The notes: generated from the letters alone by a model not told the origin. A stretch of 34,623 nt of DNA from Plakobranchus ocellatus (GCA_019648995.1 BLXT01000055.1:3157332-3191954), one strand, 5' to 3'; counted from the first letter of the stretch, positions 28,701 through 33,635 are shown. Translations and numbers: made by a program.

Positions 28701-31535
28701 AGTTGTAAAATTTTTTATTTTTAAGTTCAGGTCTTTATTATCTGATATGGTCAATGTCAATTTTTTGTCTCTCGAATCTCCAGCTCTTCTTTGCACTTAT
28801 TTATATTCCTTCACATATTGAAGTTTTATTTACACAATATACTGACATGTGATTGCCAACAGGGAATGACACTTCTATCAACCAGCCTCACATTATTTGT
28901 TGCACATAGCTATTTATTTCAGCCAGGAAATTACTAGATTTTGGGTTTTGAGGTGATTGAAACCTTTGTATACAGGATAGCAATTTTATCAGACTTGATG
29001 ATGTTACTGGGCAATGACTTGGGAGATTTTTTTTTTCTATCTTTGAGGATGGAAGGTTATCCAATTCTATACGATGCCTATATGGGACTTCTAATGGTTG
29101 ATTAGATGAATAATGGTGTATGAAAATAAATTGTTTTTGCCAATTTAATTGTACTGTCATATTCCTGTGAGACATTCTCAATTCCTGTGTACAGAGGTGA
29201 ATATCCCTGAGATGCACAATTTATGCTGGCAGGTTAGAATATCTCTTATGAGGAGGTCATGAAGAATATTATGAATATACTGATTTTGGTGGCAAAGTTA
29301 GCAATCCTTGTTATCTTGAACACTTTAAAAAAAAAAAGGTTAATAAAAATACCTATACTAGAACCTTTTAAGATTTTTTACTGACATGAAAAGGTAATTA
29401 AAACGCAGTCCTTTAGCAGCATGAAGACAGAGACACGAGTATTTTTATTGTTAATATTTTAAATTACAAGCTTATTCATCACGCCCAAGCGCAAATGCCC
29501 CAAATATGACTTTGGTCGATTTTCCGAGGTTGCCTCAAATTTTTTTGATTGATTTTGAAATTTTGGCCACACTTTTTTCATATTTGAAATATGTAATTCC
29601 CCCCCAAATTTTTTTTTCTTTTAGTTATTTCCTGGAAAGATCACAGAGTGCAAGATTGACACTAAACAAGGCTTTTGAGTTGTGCCCAGATAATGTAAGT
29701 ATTGATGACGACTGTTTGCTGTCTATATAACTATTCCATAATCAAAAGGGTGACCAAATGATATTTTCCTAAGCTCTGCCACCTTTCATTTTATATGGTT
29801 TTTTTTCCTTCTGAAGTAAGGGCAAATGATGCTTTTTCTTTGTTTCTCTTTTTGACATTTTATTTTAAAATGCCTTGAAGAAGGATCATAAAAATTTAAT
29901 TATCCCAAGATTTGAATTTCTTGAAAGGCTTCTTAAAGGTGAGATTTAATTAAACAAAAAAACCAGCTGTGTTTTATGCATCCTTAAGAGCATCCATCAT
30001 AAATATCAATTACATCAAGCATTGCTATACTGGTAACAGAATCTGTGCAAAATGCTGAACATTTTGATAACGCTACTCAAATTTACTACTCATAAAATGT
30101 TTCATTTTGTGGTAATACCACACAAGTGCCTTCATGTCTATTCAAGCATTTTGCATCAGTGTAGGAAAACAATTGGTCTTGTTCTAAAAACTTTATACGT
30201 GTGGCAGTTTCACAGAGTGAGTCAACTGGCAAGTCAGGTCTTCAGTACTGATTTCAAATCGACACCTCAAACTACACGATTAATGATTGATAATATTCCA
30301 ATGTGCAAAACTTTCAAGAACAATGCTGTAGATATTTGATACATAAAATTGTCACGTTGAGGTTTACTTCTTTAATTTAGAATTTTCAGTTTGAATTCGG
30401 TGACATAGATCCACAACCTGACTTGCTTATGAGACTGCTATATAAATAATGTGATTCAACAAAGGCTAATGTCCTTTGGCAGCGTAACATTTTGTAATAA
30501 AACAGGTCTTGAAGTTAGCTTTAATGAGTCAAGAGTTGCTTATTAATATTTTGTGGGAATATGCATTCTTGTCCTAATAATAGTAGCATTGAATCCTGTG
30601 TGCTAATTGACAACATGCAGACTCTGAAAGCATAAATATTTGGCTACTATATTTGTAGTTCAGTGTCTGGCCTGTTTATGGAGATATTCTTGCTTGAGTG
30701 CGTGTAGGTCGTATTCAAGCCATGATCACTGCAGGCTTGGCATGGCCCAACATGAAGATTAAAAACATTATTGCCCAGTCATTACTCTTGGTGAACTGAG
30801 ATAAATTATTCATACGGCTATCTAACGCCAGTAAGTCGGCTACTTATGACTCATGAAGCTGATAACAAGGCAATAATAACAGAAGTTAAGCTTTTACTTC
30901 CATCGTTTTCTGTAAGTGTATCTCTATGTCTATGTTTTATGCAGGAGCAGGAGGAGACAGAAATTGCTGACGAGCTAGGAGAAATGGGTCAGGCTGAAGA
31001 TGGAGCTGTACCTTCTCCTTATCCAGGATCTGTTATGCTGAATCTCCAGGTAGGACCATCACAGTCTCAGGACACCATCAGTTCTGAGCAGAACCAGACC
31101 TCTGCGGTAGTTGTGTCCACCACAGCTTCCTCAGTACCACAGCCATCAACAACAGTAACAACAACAGCAACTAAAGCATCTATACCAGTGAAGCAACAAC
31201 CCTCTACATCTTCCACACCAGGGGGAGGTCAGGTGAAACATGGGGTTGCCCCGTTAGATGTCCAGCAGGACCATGGCTTACATGATGACATTCCGCTAGG
31301 AGCACCACCAGAGGGCTCACCCCAAGTGCCCAGCAACACAGTTGTTCTATCAATGTCATTTTCTAACTCCAACAACAGTGCAGGTCCCAGCCCTGCAGCC
31401 TCAATGAGCTCAGCAACAGTGGAGAACACAGGACAGCAGCAGGCTGTACAGATCGATGTGCAGGAGCCATCTCCGACACCTGCCAAACCTGCCATAACTG
31501 GCATTGATAATCAGGAGACATGGAAGGTAGAGTAA
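487..31535 (+). CDS. USP9X: USP9X / fat facets deubiquitinase, 3' half of gene (30 exons, C-terminal 1,422 codons)
   Basis: Spliced reading of 30 plus-strand exons gives one open frame of 1,422 codons to a TAA at 31533-31535. The exon phases agree at every junction. The protein is recognised as USP9X/fat facets by the Cys box [17 protein letters not shown], the block [19 protein letters not shown], the His box [13 protein letters not shown] and the C-terminal block SYTYELRPY. The USP domain covers about residues 283-696 of this partial protein, with catalytic Cys292, His621 and Asp642 and zinc cysteines 478, 481, 525 and 528 (window numbering). A helical region follows, then a disordered tail. 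USP9X is known as a large, mainly cytosolic cysteine protease that removes ubiquitin from many substrates; the fly homolog is required in eye and oocyte development. Vertebrate USP9X has about 2,550 residues, so about 1,270-1,280 residues should lie upstream of base 1. The C-terminal tail is longer than I recall in vertebrates, and the loop before the His box is shorter. USP9Y is a mammalian paralog only, so a single invertebrate ortholog is expected. Confidence 0.96.
851..911. repeat. 31-bp tandem duplication in intron
   Basis: The 30-base segment at 851-880 (TTTTTTCACTTTTAAAGG... to GGTTGCA) is repeated exactly at 882-911, one base apart. It is a recent local duplication. Confidence 0.9.
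1099..1210 (+). CDS. USP9X: USP9X exon 2 of window (residues 56-93)
   Basis: Acceptor CCTCAG, donor GAG|GTATGTT. It encodes a helix with [13 protein letters not shown], equivalent to the vertebrate AQEQFFLMCTRC segment, and ends in phase 0. I see nothing notable in the following intron (1211-1683). Confidence 0.9.
1684..1739 (+). CDS. USP9X: USP9X exon 3 of window (residues 94-112)
   Basis: Short 56-nt exon with acceptor TTCTAG and donor AA|GTAAGT. It encodes [18 protein letters not shown], the counterpart of the vertebrate segment ending SGDYFTLLRHLL. It leaves two bases for the next exon. The following intron (1740-2158) has an open stretch that is not homologous to anything I recognise. 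Confidence 0.88.
2159..2243 (+). CDS. USP9X: USP9X exon 4 of window (residues 112-140)
   Basis: Acceptor CTGTAG, donor AGG|GTAAGC. It encodes LLNHASKEG followed by LNNEIAWL, matching LLNNEIDWL of USP9X. It ends in phase 0. The following 2.1-kb intron (2244-4380) holds a dispersed repeat copy and a TTAA-flanked element, annotated separately. Confidence 0.9.
2798..2928. repeat. Dispersed repeat family A, copy 1
   Basis: A 131-bp segment that also occurs at 4715-4844. Its core matches the second copy exactly over two blocks of 21 and 30 bases: one starts GCACCACTTACCCACC, the other is TTGTACCATCTGCGTG plus 14 more. The rest is diverged but alignable to GTTTGGAACATC/GTTTGAAACATC. The family is not identified. 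Confidence 0.85.
2934..3634. mobile_element. TTAA-flanked piggyBac-like non-autonomous element (693 bp plus TTAA duplications)
   Basis: TTAA at 2934-2937 and 3631-3634 flank a 693-bp segment (2938-3630). Its ends are inverted repeats: left CTCTTAGAGAGGT, right (reverse complement) CTCTTCCAGAGGT, with 11 of 13 matching. TTAA target duplication is the known hallmark of piggyBac elements. The right subterminal part holds an 18-bp perfect palindrome (3598-3615) and a further inverted pair (3563-3573 with 3597-3607), common in such ends. No transposase DDE motifs are visible, so it is a defective or MITE-type copy. Confidence 0.55.
3061..3396 (-). CDS. Hypothetical minus-strand ORF inside the TTAA-flanked element (111 codons)
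   Basis: Reads [20 protein letters not shown] and onward, with a non-repetitive composition to about residue 90. An AATAAA on the minus strand lies within about 20 nt downstream of its stop (TTTATT at 3042-3047 on the plus strand). A TGA lies directly before the ATG. I do not recognise the protein. It could be a fossil fragment of a transposon gene, a captured host exon, or chance. Confidence 0.25.
   Translation of the reverse strand: MCAMLLKIMAGKVPIPGLFEELYAGDNSRDSAEFVQDAQLIFKGLVRKLEPMVQAPADQDLDVDLASGWHRLCYQNQTNTKTDIKSKKDWWPKFLFHMNLYSISFPLVHGL
4381..4527 (+). CDS. USP9X: USP9X exon 5 of window (residues 141-189)
   Basis: Acceptor TCCCAG, donor AGA|GTAAGC, 147 nt in phase 0. It encodes [16 protein letters not shown] and a following ERKFQIGC segment, equivalent to ILEGHLGVTKELLAFQ and KKFHIGC. 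It also carries two cysteines near the start (CQKC) that I do not recall in vertebrate USP9X. The following intron (4528-5427) holds an (AT)n tract at 4642-4663 and the second copy of a dispersed repeat. Confidence 0.92.
4642..4663. repeat. (AT)n microsatellite
   Basis: About 11 uninterrupted AT units in the intron after exon 5. Confidence 0.9.
4715..4844. repeat. Dispersed repeat family A, copy 2
   Basis: Second copy of the segment at 2798-2928, in the same orientation, in the next intron. The minus strand of this copy can be read as an open frame, but that frame is not kept in copy 1, so it is unlikely to be coding. Confidence 0.85.
5428..5641 (+). CDS. USP9X: USP9X exon 6 of window (residues 190-261)
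   Basis: Acceptor TTCCAG, donor ACAG|GTATGC. It encodes [20 protein letters not shown] and [18 protein letters not shown], ending at EMYYT just before the catalytic domain. The donor at 5642 is chosen because it joins exon 7 in phase 1 and gives [17 protein letters not shown]. The frame stays open to 5755 past this donor (see findings). The following intron (5642-6631) includes local direct and inverted repeats at 6175-6298. Confidence 0.92.
6175..6298. repeat. Local direct repeat (48 bp, two copies) with an adjoining inverted part
   Basis: Segment 6175-6222 (AATCTTTCAGCAAAAG... to CTAAACTAT) is repeated at 6227-6274 with a few changes. The end of the second copy (TTGGATCAATCTAA) is then followed by its inverted partner (TTAGATTGATCTAA) at about 6281-6294, which can form a hairpin. 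Confidence 0.85.
6632..6750 (+). CDS. USP9X: USP9X exon 7 of window: catalytic Cys box (residues 261-300)
   Basis: Acceptor CATCAG, donor CAG|GTAAGT. It encodes [16 protein letters not shown] followed by [19 protein letters not shown]. The nucleophilic Cys codon is 6724-6726. This is the start of the USP domain and the most diagnostic exon of the gene. The following intron (6751-7540) shows only AT-rich sequence with no element I can define. Confidence 0.97.
7541..7678 (+). CDS. USP9X: USP9X exon 8 of window (residues 301-346)
   Basis: Acceptor TTGCAG, donor ACA|GTAAGA, phase 0 at both ends. It starts [17 protein letters not shown] (vertebrate LYMIPSIRNGILAIEG). It then runs into the variable acidic insertion of the domain, which is Glu- and Met-rich here. 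The 223-nt intron after it (7679-7901) has no other signal. Confidence 0.94.
7902..7952 (+). CDS. USP9X: Probable USP9X micro-exon 9 (residues 347-363)
   Basis: A 51-nt open segment in phase 0/0, coding [17 protein letters not shown]. It is preceded by a pyrimidine tract and an AAG acceptor and followed by ACG|GTAAAT. It sits in the variable acidic insertion, where vertebrate USP9X also has extra residues. Exons 8 and 10 are both phase 0, so the protein stays in frame with or without it. The acceptor is weak, so it may be alternative or not an exon at all. Confidence 0.5.
8232..8419 (+). CDS. USP9X: USP9X exon 10 of window (residues 364-426)
   Basis: Acceptor CCATAG, donor TTTTAA|GTGAGA. After a variable acidic start it encodes [20 protein letters not shown] and [11 protein letters not shown], which is near-identical to the vertebrate protein. 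It ends in phase 2. I see nothing definable in the following 1.1-kb intron (8420-9508) except a 16-A run near 9445. Confidence 0.95.
9509..9682 (+). CDS. USP9X: USP9X exon 11 of window (residues 426-484), first zinc-finger cysteine pair
   Basis: Acceptor ATTTAG, donor CACAG|GTGAAT. It encodes [32 protein letters not shown] and [16 protein letters not shown]. CxxC Cys478 and Cys481 form the first half of the USP zinc finger. The following intron (9683-10158) has no notable element. Confidence 0.97.
10159..10300 (+). CDS. USP9X: USP9X exon 12 of window (residues 484-531), second zinc-finger cysteine pair
   Basis: Acceptor TGACAG, donor AAG|GTATTT. It encodes [35 protein letters not shown] and EKCNKK. 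The CEKC cysteines (525 and 528) complete the zinc site. The following intron (10301-11312) is AT-rich with poly(A) runs and no coding signal. Confidence 0.97.
11313..11398 (+). CDS. USP9X: USP9X exon 13 of window (residues 532-560)
   Basis: Acceptor TTTAAG (a weak AAG acceptor, fixed by homology), donor ACG|GTAAGC. It encodes [20 protein letters not shown] and KRFDYDWE, the conserved USP core strand. The following 1.4-kb intron (11399-12781) contains a CpG-retaining block at about 12200-12420. Confidence 0.96.
12200..12420. other. CpG-retaining, promoter-like block in intron
   Basis: About nine CpGs in about 200 bases, where the flanking intron has almost none. It also contains inverted CCAAT-type (GATTGGTT), CCAATGGAGGCC and CRE-like TACGTCAC words. 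A 60-codon minus-strand ORF overlaps but shows no recognisable protein. It could be a cryptic promoter or enhancer, or a recent repeat insertion. Confidence 0.3.
12782..12873 (+). CDS. USP9X: USP9X exon 14 of window (residues 560-591)
   Basis: Acceptor TTGCAG, donor GAAG|GTTGGT. It encodes [30 protein letters not shown]. It ends in phase 1, inside the loop that precedes the His box. The following intron (12874-13864) holds a 26-bp duplication at 13137-13187 and an AGATCTAGATCT motif near 13277. Confidence 0.96.
13137..13187. repeat. 26-bp tandem duplication
   Basis: AGTACTTAGCTGAATGAAAA... at 13137-13161 is repeated as AGTACTTAGCTAAATAAAAA... at 13163-13187, with two changes in 25 bases. Confidence 0.9.
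13865..13979 (+). CDS. USP9X: USP9X exon 15 of window: catalytic His box (residues 591-629)
   Basis: Acceptor TCTAG, donor CACAG|GTGAGG. It encodes a short acidic linker (about 13 residues between LEG and YRL) and then [20 protein letters not shown]. The general-base His codon is 13954-13956 (His621). From memory the vertebrate linker is about 25 residues, so this loop is shorter. The following intron (13980-14857) carries a TTAA-flanked 220-bp element. Confidence 0.97.
14379..14606. mobile_element. TTAA-flanked MITE-like element (220 bp)
   Basis: TTAA at 14379-14382 and 14603-14606 bracket a 220-bp segment. Its ends are CTCGCAGAAGTTGC on the left and, as reverse complement, CTCATTGAAGTTGC on the right (11 of 14 identical). 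It has no coding capacity and contains a GATAAT-rich stretch. The CTC start is shared with the element at 2938-3630. Confidence 0.45.
14858..15001 (+). CDS. USP9X: USP9X exon 16 of window: catalytic Asp (residues 629-677)
   Basis: Acceptor CTCCAG, donor GCG|GTAAGC. It encodes [39 protein letters not shown]. The third catalytic residue, by analogy with USP7, is the first Asp of FDDGD, codon 14895-14897. The following intron (15002-15413) is quiet. Confidence 0.97.
15414..15529 (+). CDS. USP9X: USP9X exon 17 of window: end of USP domain (residues 677-716)
   Basis: Acceptor TTCAG, donor CTAG|GTAAGA. It encodes [20 protein letters not shown] and then an acidic stretch that leaves the catalytic domain. 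The following intron (15530-15865) shows only A-rich sequence. Confidence 0.96.
15866..16044 (+). CDS. USP9X: USP9X exon 18 of window (residues 716-775)
   Basis: Acceptor CTGCAG, donor GTG|GTTAGT. It encodes [20 protein letters not shown] and [13 protein letters not shown], equivalent to MPSAIERSVRKQNVQFMH and YFQFMKKLLTCN. The 1.9-kb intron after it (16045-17913) holds A-rich low-complexity tracts near 16405 and 17395-17435 and a tRNA-like SINE copy. Confidence 0.93.
17680..17752 (-). mobile_element. tRNA-like SINE fragment (family B), minus strand
   Basis: On the minus strand there is a pol III B-box-like GGGTTCGAGCCCC (plus 17684-17696), preceded by an A-box-like TGGCTGGCAAG (plus 17731-17741) about 45 nt upstream. 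The T-arm stem is incomplete, so this is not a working tRNA. A 15-base core, AGATCTGCAGGAACC, recurs at 24634-24648. Confidence 0.5.
17914..18005 (+). CDS. USP9X: USP9X exon 19 of window (residues 776-806)
   Basis: Acceptor CACCAG, donor TCAG|GTACAA. It encodes [20 protein letters not shown] and GFKTKKTLR, matching [20 protein letters not shown]. The following intron (18006-18522) is AT-rich with no element. Confidence 0.94.
18523..18664 (+). CDS. USP9X: USP9X exon 20 of window (residues 806-853)
   Basis: Acceptor TGCCAG, donor GAG|GTTTGT. It encodes [26 protein letters not shown] and [10 protein letters not shown], equivalent to the vertebrate ALCILLRHSKNVRFWFAHN and EYLLECPSAE. The intron after it (18665-19307) shows nothing definable. 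Confidence 0.95.
19308..19398 (+). CDS. USP9X: USP9X exon 21 of window (residues 854-884)
   Basis: Acceptor TTTCAG, donor TCAA|GTGAGT. It encodes [20 protein letters not shown] followed by PCPLSLVS. The DGPCP match to USP9X is exact. It ends in phase 1. The following intron (19399-20019) is quiet. Confidence 0.94.
20020..20192 (+). CDS. USP9X: USP9X exon 22 of window (residues 884-941)
   Basis: Acceptor TTGCAG, donor ATT|GTGAGT. It encodes [37 protein letters not shown] and then an extra segment [11 protein letters not shown] that vertebrates seem to lack or have shorter. It ends in phase 0. I see nothing in the following intron (20193-20743). Confidence 0.94.
20744..20917 (+). CDS. USP9X: USP9X exon 23 of window (residues 942-999)
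   Basis: Acceptor ATCGCAG (weak pyrimidine tract, fixed by homology), donor GCT|GTAAGT. It encodes [40 protein letters not shown] and QMVRCCDVS. The following intron (20918-21627) contains the duplicated segment and the assembly gap. Confidence 0.96.
20980..21196. repeat. Duplicated intron segment, copy 1 (left of gap)
   Basis: From TGGCTTCTGCAATTCC to the long poly(T) and AAATTAA. It is about 98% identical to 21313-21532 at an offset of 333 bases. It ends at the assembly gap. Confidence 0.9.
21197..21214. other. Assembly gap (18 N)
   Basis: Run of 18 N after a poly(T) tract. A further two N are at 21522-21523, after the poly(T) of the second copy. Confidence 0.98.
21313..21532. repeat. Duplicated intron segment, copy 2 (right of gap)
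   Basis: Repeats 20980-21196 with very few changes, including the poly(T) and the AAATTAA that follows it. It may be a true tandem duplication or an artefact of failed gap closure across the homopolymer. Confidence 0.85.
21628..21786 (+). CDS. USP9X: USP9X exon 24 of window (residues 1000-1052)
   Basis: Acceptor GTCACAG, donor AAG|GTTTGG (non-optimal). It encodes [20 protein letters not shown] and [21 protein letters not shown] strong hairpin begins 19 nt downstream of the donor. The 2.7-kb intron after it (21787-24456) is the most repeat-dense in the window and is annotated below. Confidence 0.95.
21806..21884. repeat. Inverted repeat / hairpin, 24-bp arms, 31-nt loop
   Basis: Arm 21806-21829 (ACTGCAGTAGCCAAATAAAA...) pairs with arm 21861-21884, with 22 of 24 positions complementary. 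It starts 19 nt after the exon 24 donor. It could be a small palindromic transposon relic or an RNA hairpin of pre-miRNA size. Confidence 0.8.
22050..22470. repeat. Tandem array, about 106-bp unit, four degenerate copies
   Basis: The marker TGAAATAAATGT (with variants) recurs at about 22091, 22199, 22303 and 22409, a period of 104-108 bases. Further shared blocks are GGATATCAA(G/A)TTAAAC and TGCCTTTGTAGAGAAACTGA. The array lies in the intron after exon 24. Confidence 0.85.
22735..22771. repeat. (GA)n microsatellite
   Basis: About 18 uninterrupted GA units, with a purine-rich lead-in from about 22700. Confidence 0.95.
23053..23397 (-). CDS. Hypothetical acidic minus-strand ORF (114 codons)
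   Basis: Minus-strand frame with [20 protein letters not shown], further Asp/Glu/Ser stretches, and then an Arg/Ser stretch coded by AGATCT repeats. The first 35 residues are mixed in composition. Acidic N-termini of this kind occur in some transposases (for example piggyBac), but no conserved motif is visible. It is low complexity and may be non-coding. Confidence 0.15.
   Translation of the reverse strand: MLEEFYFRFLFTVLKLNEWLPSNDFFKMTFNLLSQQTDRSTNKEDEDEGSSVDDVGDEIDDERDVNFDVEEGEGDGLSLESSDDDESECRSRFRSRSSPSPTAEIVLSIFFNIP
23101..23135. repeat. AGATCT/TCTAGA six-base repeat cluster
   Basis: A run of alternating CTAGAT units. Related shorter runs are at 3201-3226, about 13275-13291, 22620-22630, 25178-25188, 28209-28224 and 28264-28272. 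Confidence 0.85.
23485..23543. repeat. GC-rich direct and inverted repeat
   Basis: GGGCGATAGCGGGCG at 23485-23499 is repeated as GGGCGATGGCGGGCG at 23520-23534. Between them, GCGGG-CGCT-CCCGC forms a short hairpin. It is strikingly GC-rich compared with the AT-rich intron. Confidence 0.85.
23561..23752. repeat. Interrupted AGY trinucleotide repeat
   Basis: About 190 bases made almost only of AGC, AGT and AGG triplets. The open frame through it is poly-Ser only because of the triplets. Confidence 0.9.
24457..24516 (+). CDS. USP9X: USP9X exon 25 of window (residues 1053-1072)
   Basis: A 60-nt exon in phase 0/0, with acceptor ATTCAG and donor CAG|GTAAGT. It encodes [19 protein letters not shown], matching CCWENPQFSSTVLSELLWQ. 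It is too short to be found by ORF length and is set by homology and splice sites. The following intron (24517-25721) carries a second SINE copy near 24625 and an AGATCT motif near 25180. Confidence 0.95.
24625..24673 (+). mobile_element. tRNA-like SINE fragment (family B), degenerate plus-strand copy
   Basis: Aligns along about 48 nt with the minus strand of 17684-17733. CTCACCTCAGATCTGCAGGAACC is followed by a decayed B-box, TGTTTGACCCC. It is the second, older copy of the same family. Confidence 0.4.
25722..25939 (+). CDS. USP9X: USP9X exon 26 of window (residues 1073-1145)
   Basis: Acceptor CCTCAG, donor CTCA|GTAAGT. It encodes [57 protein letters not shown] and IKLLVALF. This is almost identical to vertebrate USP9X and is the best-conserved part of the C-terminal helical region. 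The intron after it is short (190 nt). Confidence 0.97.
26130..26223 (+). CDS. USP9X: USP9X exon 27 of window (residues 1145-1176)
   Basis: Acceptor GTGCAG, donor AGA|GTAAGG. It encodes [20 protein letters not shown] followed by EMER, equivalent to [24 protein letters not shown]. The following intron (26224-26995) holds a hairpin repeat at 26291-26340 and C/A and GA low-complexity tracts near 26600-26710. Confidence 0.95.
26291..26340. repeat. Dispersed hairpin repeat family C, copy 1
   Basis: TTGTTTTACGTCCCCTAAGC, then an inverted stem (TAAGCTTT with AAAGCTTA, plus CCCC with GGGG). A diverged copy in the same orientation lies at 28569-28610. Confidence 0.6.
26601..26640. repeat. C10 plus A-rich low-complexity tract
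   Basis: Ten C residues at 26601-26610 followed by about 16 A and A-rich sequence. GA-rich stretches follow at about 26662-26710. Confidence 0.9.
26996..27075 (+). CDS. USP9X: USP9X exon 28 of window (residues 1177-1203)
   Basis: Acceptor TTTCAG, donor ATGG|GTAAGA. It encodes [20 protein letters not shown] and SNETSNG, a USP9X signature. The following 2.5-kb intron (27076-29624) has a G-rich tract, AGATCT motifs and a second hairpin-repeat copy. It contains no coding signal. Confidence 0.96.
27779..27822 (+). repeat. (TG)n plus G-run tract with quadruplex potential
   Basis: TG repeats followed by GGGG, T7, GGGGGG-A-GGGGG. The G-runs could supply four G-tracts. Confidence 0.6.
28569..28610. 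repeat. Dispersed hairpin repeat family C, copy 2
   Basis: TTGTTTTATGTCCCCTAAAT followed by a decayed stem. It aligns with 26291-26332. Confidence 0.5.
29625..29694 (+). CDS. USP9X: USP9X exon 29 of window (residues 1203-1226)
   Basis: Acceptor TTTTAG, donor AAT|GTAAGT. It encodes [20 protein letters not shown] and PDN, matching [21 protein letters not shown]. I see nothing definable in the following intron (29695-30944). Confidence 0.96.
30945..31535 (+). CDS. USP9X: USP9X terminal exon 30: disordered tail and stop (residues 1227-1422)
   Basis: Acceptor ATGCAG at 30939-30944. The frame runs 196 codons to TAA at 31533-31535. The exon starts with an acidic segment ([20 protein letters not shown]) like the acidic start of the vertebrate tail. 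It then becomes rich in Ser, Thr, Pro and Gln, with Ser/Thr runs and no recognisable domain. From memory the vertebrate tail after ELCP is about 80 residues, so this one is more than twice as long. A possible donor (AAG|GTAGAG) just before the stop could be used for another end, but none is needed. Confidence 0.9.
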   Translation, partial: EQEETEIADELGEMGQAEDGAVPSPYPGSVMLNLQVGPSQSQDTISSEQNQTSAVVVSTTASSVPQPSTTVTTTATKASIPVKQQPSTSSTPGGGQVKHGVAPLDVQQDHGLHDDIPLGAPPEGSPQVPSNTVVLSMSFSNSNNSAGPSPAASMSSATVENTGQQQAVQIDVQEPSPTPAKPAITGIDNQETWKVE

Positions 31536-32757
31536 GCATAAACAAGTCACCCAGTTACTGCAAATTGTGATTCATCTAAACACTGGAGGGAGAGAAAGAA
31601 GAACCAGTAGAAAATATTACTGAAGGTAGAAATTGACATTTTTTGGAATTCTTATCAAATTCTACCAGGCAAAATGTATTATTGAACACAGAGATGATGA
31701 CATCATTCTTTTCATTAGCTTAGAAAAGGAAAGAACTGTCAGTCCATCCATCCATTCATACATATACATACTCTTTTCTTTGATTGGTGTCTTTTATATG
31801 TTTATGTTGTTATGTCTGTGGCTACTGTAACTGATCAGATGTAAAGTCTACATGAGGATTTGAATGCTCTCCCAGAGATATTAGTCTCTTTCCAAGATTT
31901 GATTTGTCACTGTGGGTGTAAATGAAGTGATTGAAAGAGAGAAAATGAGATGTCTATTTTAAGAGATCGCACTTTATAACAGTTTTCTAAACTAGATAAA
32001 TTGGCAAAGCATGACATGATGATTGTGCTTTTGCTCATGCATATTGATCACATGTGTGTGAATACTAAAGATGTAAATTCAGATAATCTTAGAATTCCTT
32101 TGCTATCAAAGCATGGATATGAGGAATAACTTTGCTCAAGATAATGGAATCTTTTTGCAGAGCAAACAAGCTGATCATTGATTGAGCAAATCATACCTGG
32201 CATCATAAGTGGCTTGAAATCTTCTCTTATTTTTTTAACTGCAAGGGAAAAAAGGTTTCTGTTCTTTTGTATGAGAAATATGACAAGTGTATACTATTCA
32301 TTTAAAAGGTTCTTGGCATTGTGTATGAAAGGGCAATTATTATACTGAATCTTTGACACATTTTTAGAGGGAAGTAATGTGTTTCTGAGAGACAGATTGT
32401 CATATTATGGCATACATTCTCACAGTATGTTCTTATCAGGGTGGGTTTGCCATTTGATTTTCCTGTCTGTTATCTTCTAACATAATGATGAAGTAGGCAT
32501 AGATAATTCTGACAAAATATTATTATTATTATTCTGTATGAAACCATTGTCCTTTTGGTATTCCAGTTCTATTTGCTTATTTATTTTAATTGGATAGCGT
32601 ATTGGGTACAGGGACATATGATAAGTAAAATTAAGAATCTGTGTGTATGTGACACACAGCAGTGTGGAGACTTCTGAAGAGCTTTAATATAGTTTTCGTT
32701 TTTCTTGGAGTTATGAACCATGTATTGGAAGTTTTTGTAGAGTAGAAACCAATTATG

Positions 32758-32932
32758 GGAGAGTTTGTGGCACAGTGGTAGCACACTTTCTTTGAAATTA
32801 GCAAGGACCTGTGGTGTCAGGCTCATACCCACTATCCATATGGTATAAAAGCCTTGGGATCACCAAGCTATGAATGACGTGAAAGTCAAAATGAAAGAAA
32901 ATGGCACCTTTTTTTTTTTTTTTTTTTTTTGT
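32758..32932 (+). mobile_element. tRNA-like SINE in the 3' UTR
   Basis: A-box-like GTGGCACAGTGGTAGC (about 32768-32783) and a decayed B-box-like GGTGTCAGGCTCATACCC (about 32813-32830) are spaced as in tRNA-derived SINEs. About 80 bases of tail and a 21-T tract ending near 32930 follow. The boundaries are uncertain. Confidence 0.5.
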
Positions 32933-33005
32933 GATGATGCTGTAAAACTCATGTGCCGTTTTGATTTATATGTATATGCATGATATGACTTAAAAATACT
33001 GAGTG

Positions 33006-33013
33006 TGTACATA
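33006..33013 (+). promoter_or_regulatory. Pumilio-type site UGUANAUA in the 3' UTR
   Basis: TGTACATA at 33006-33013. A second match, TGTATATA, is at 33028-33035 and a third is at 33770-33777. The motif is the known Pumilio/PUF consensus; function here is inferred. The sites lie in AT-rich sequence, so chance occurrence is possible. Confidence 0.35.
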
Positions 33014-33610
33014 TAAATATATGTGTATGTATATAGCTTTGAAATTTGTACCACTTTCAAAATTGAGTGGGTGTCGCTTAATTAAATCAAGGAATGTGAA
33101 ATTGGTCAGTTGTTGAAATGCGCTGGTTACTTTCACCAGGCCCAAGATCTTTTAATGTATAAGTTATCTTGTTTATACAACTGAGGGTATGATGAAACAT
33201 CTTTAGGAAATAATACAGAAAAATATCATAGCTTTCTGATTTTGCTGGCACTCAACTTATTTTATTTTGTAAATGATTTTTGCCACATTCGAGCTTTCCC
33301 ATTGGTGCAAATAGAAACATTTTTACATTCAGGAACATAATAGAGCCTGAAAAAAGTCACCGTCTGTCTTAAGATTCTTTAAATCAAAATGCGACAAGCT
33401 CCTGTCACTGCATTCTTTGCGATTATGTATTGTGTGGGTGAGAGTGATTGAGAGAGAGAAAGAGAGAAAAAAGCACTGGGGGTGCGCACATCTGTACATT
33501 TTATGACACGCAGTTGTTTATAAGTGGTATTGCTTATTTTGCACCCATGGTCCCTAGTTTCTGCCACTGTACATGTGATCAGAATATTTTTTTTTTTTTT
33601 TCTGCTTTAG

Positions 33611-33635
33611 TGTGTGTGTGTGGGGGGGAGGGGGG
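33611..33635 (+). repeat. (TG)n plus G7-A-G6 tract in the 3' UTR
   Basis: Same layout as 27779-27822, but in the inferred mature mRNA, so an RNA quadruplex is possible. Confidence 0.6.

Noticed and set aside
28888..29217. Minus-strand ORF of 109 codons in the intron after exon 28
   Set aside because: No family resemblance that I can see and a composition typical of intron sequence.
31229..31504. Minus-strand ORF of 91 codons
   Set aside because: Mirror of the Ser/Pro-rich terminal USP9X exon, whose composition keeps the antisense frame open.
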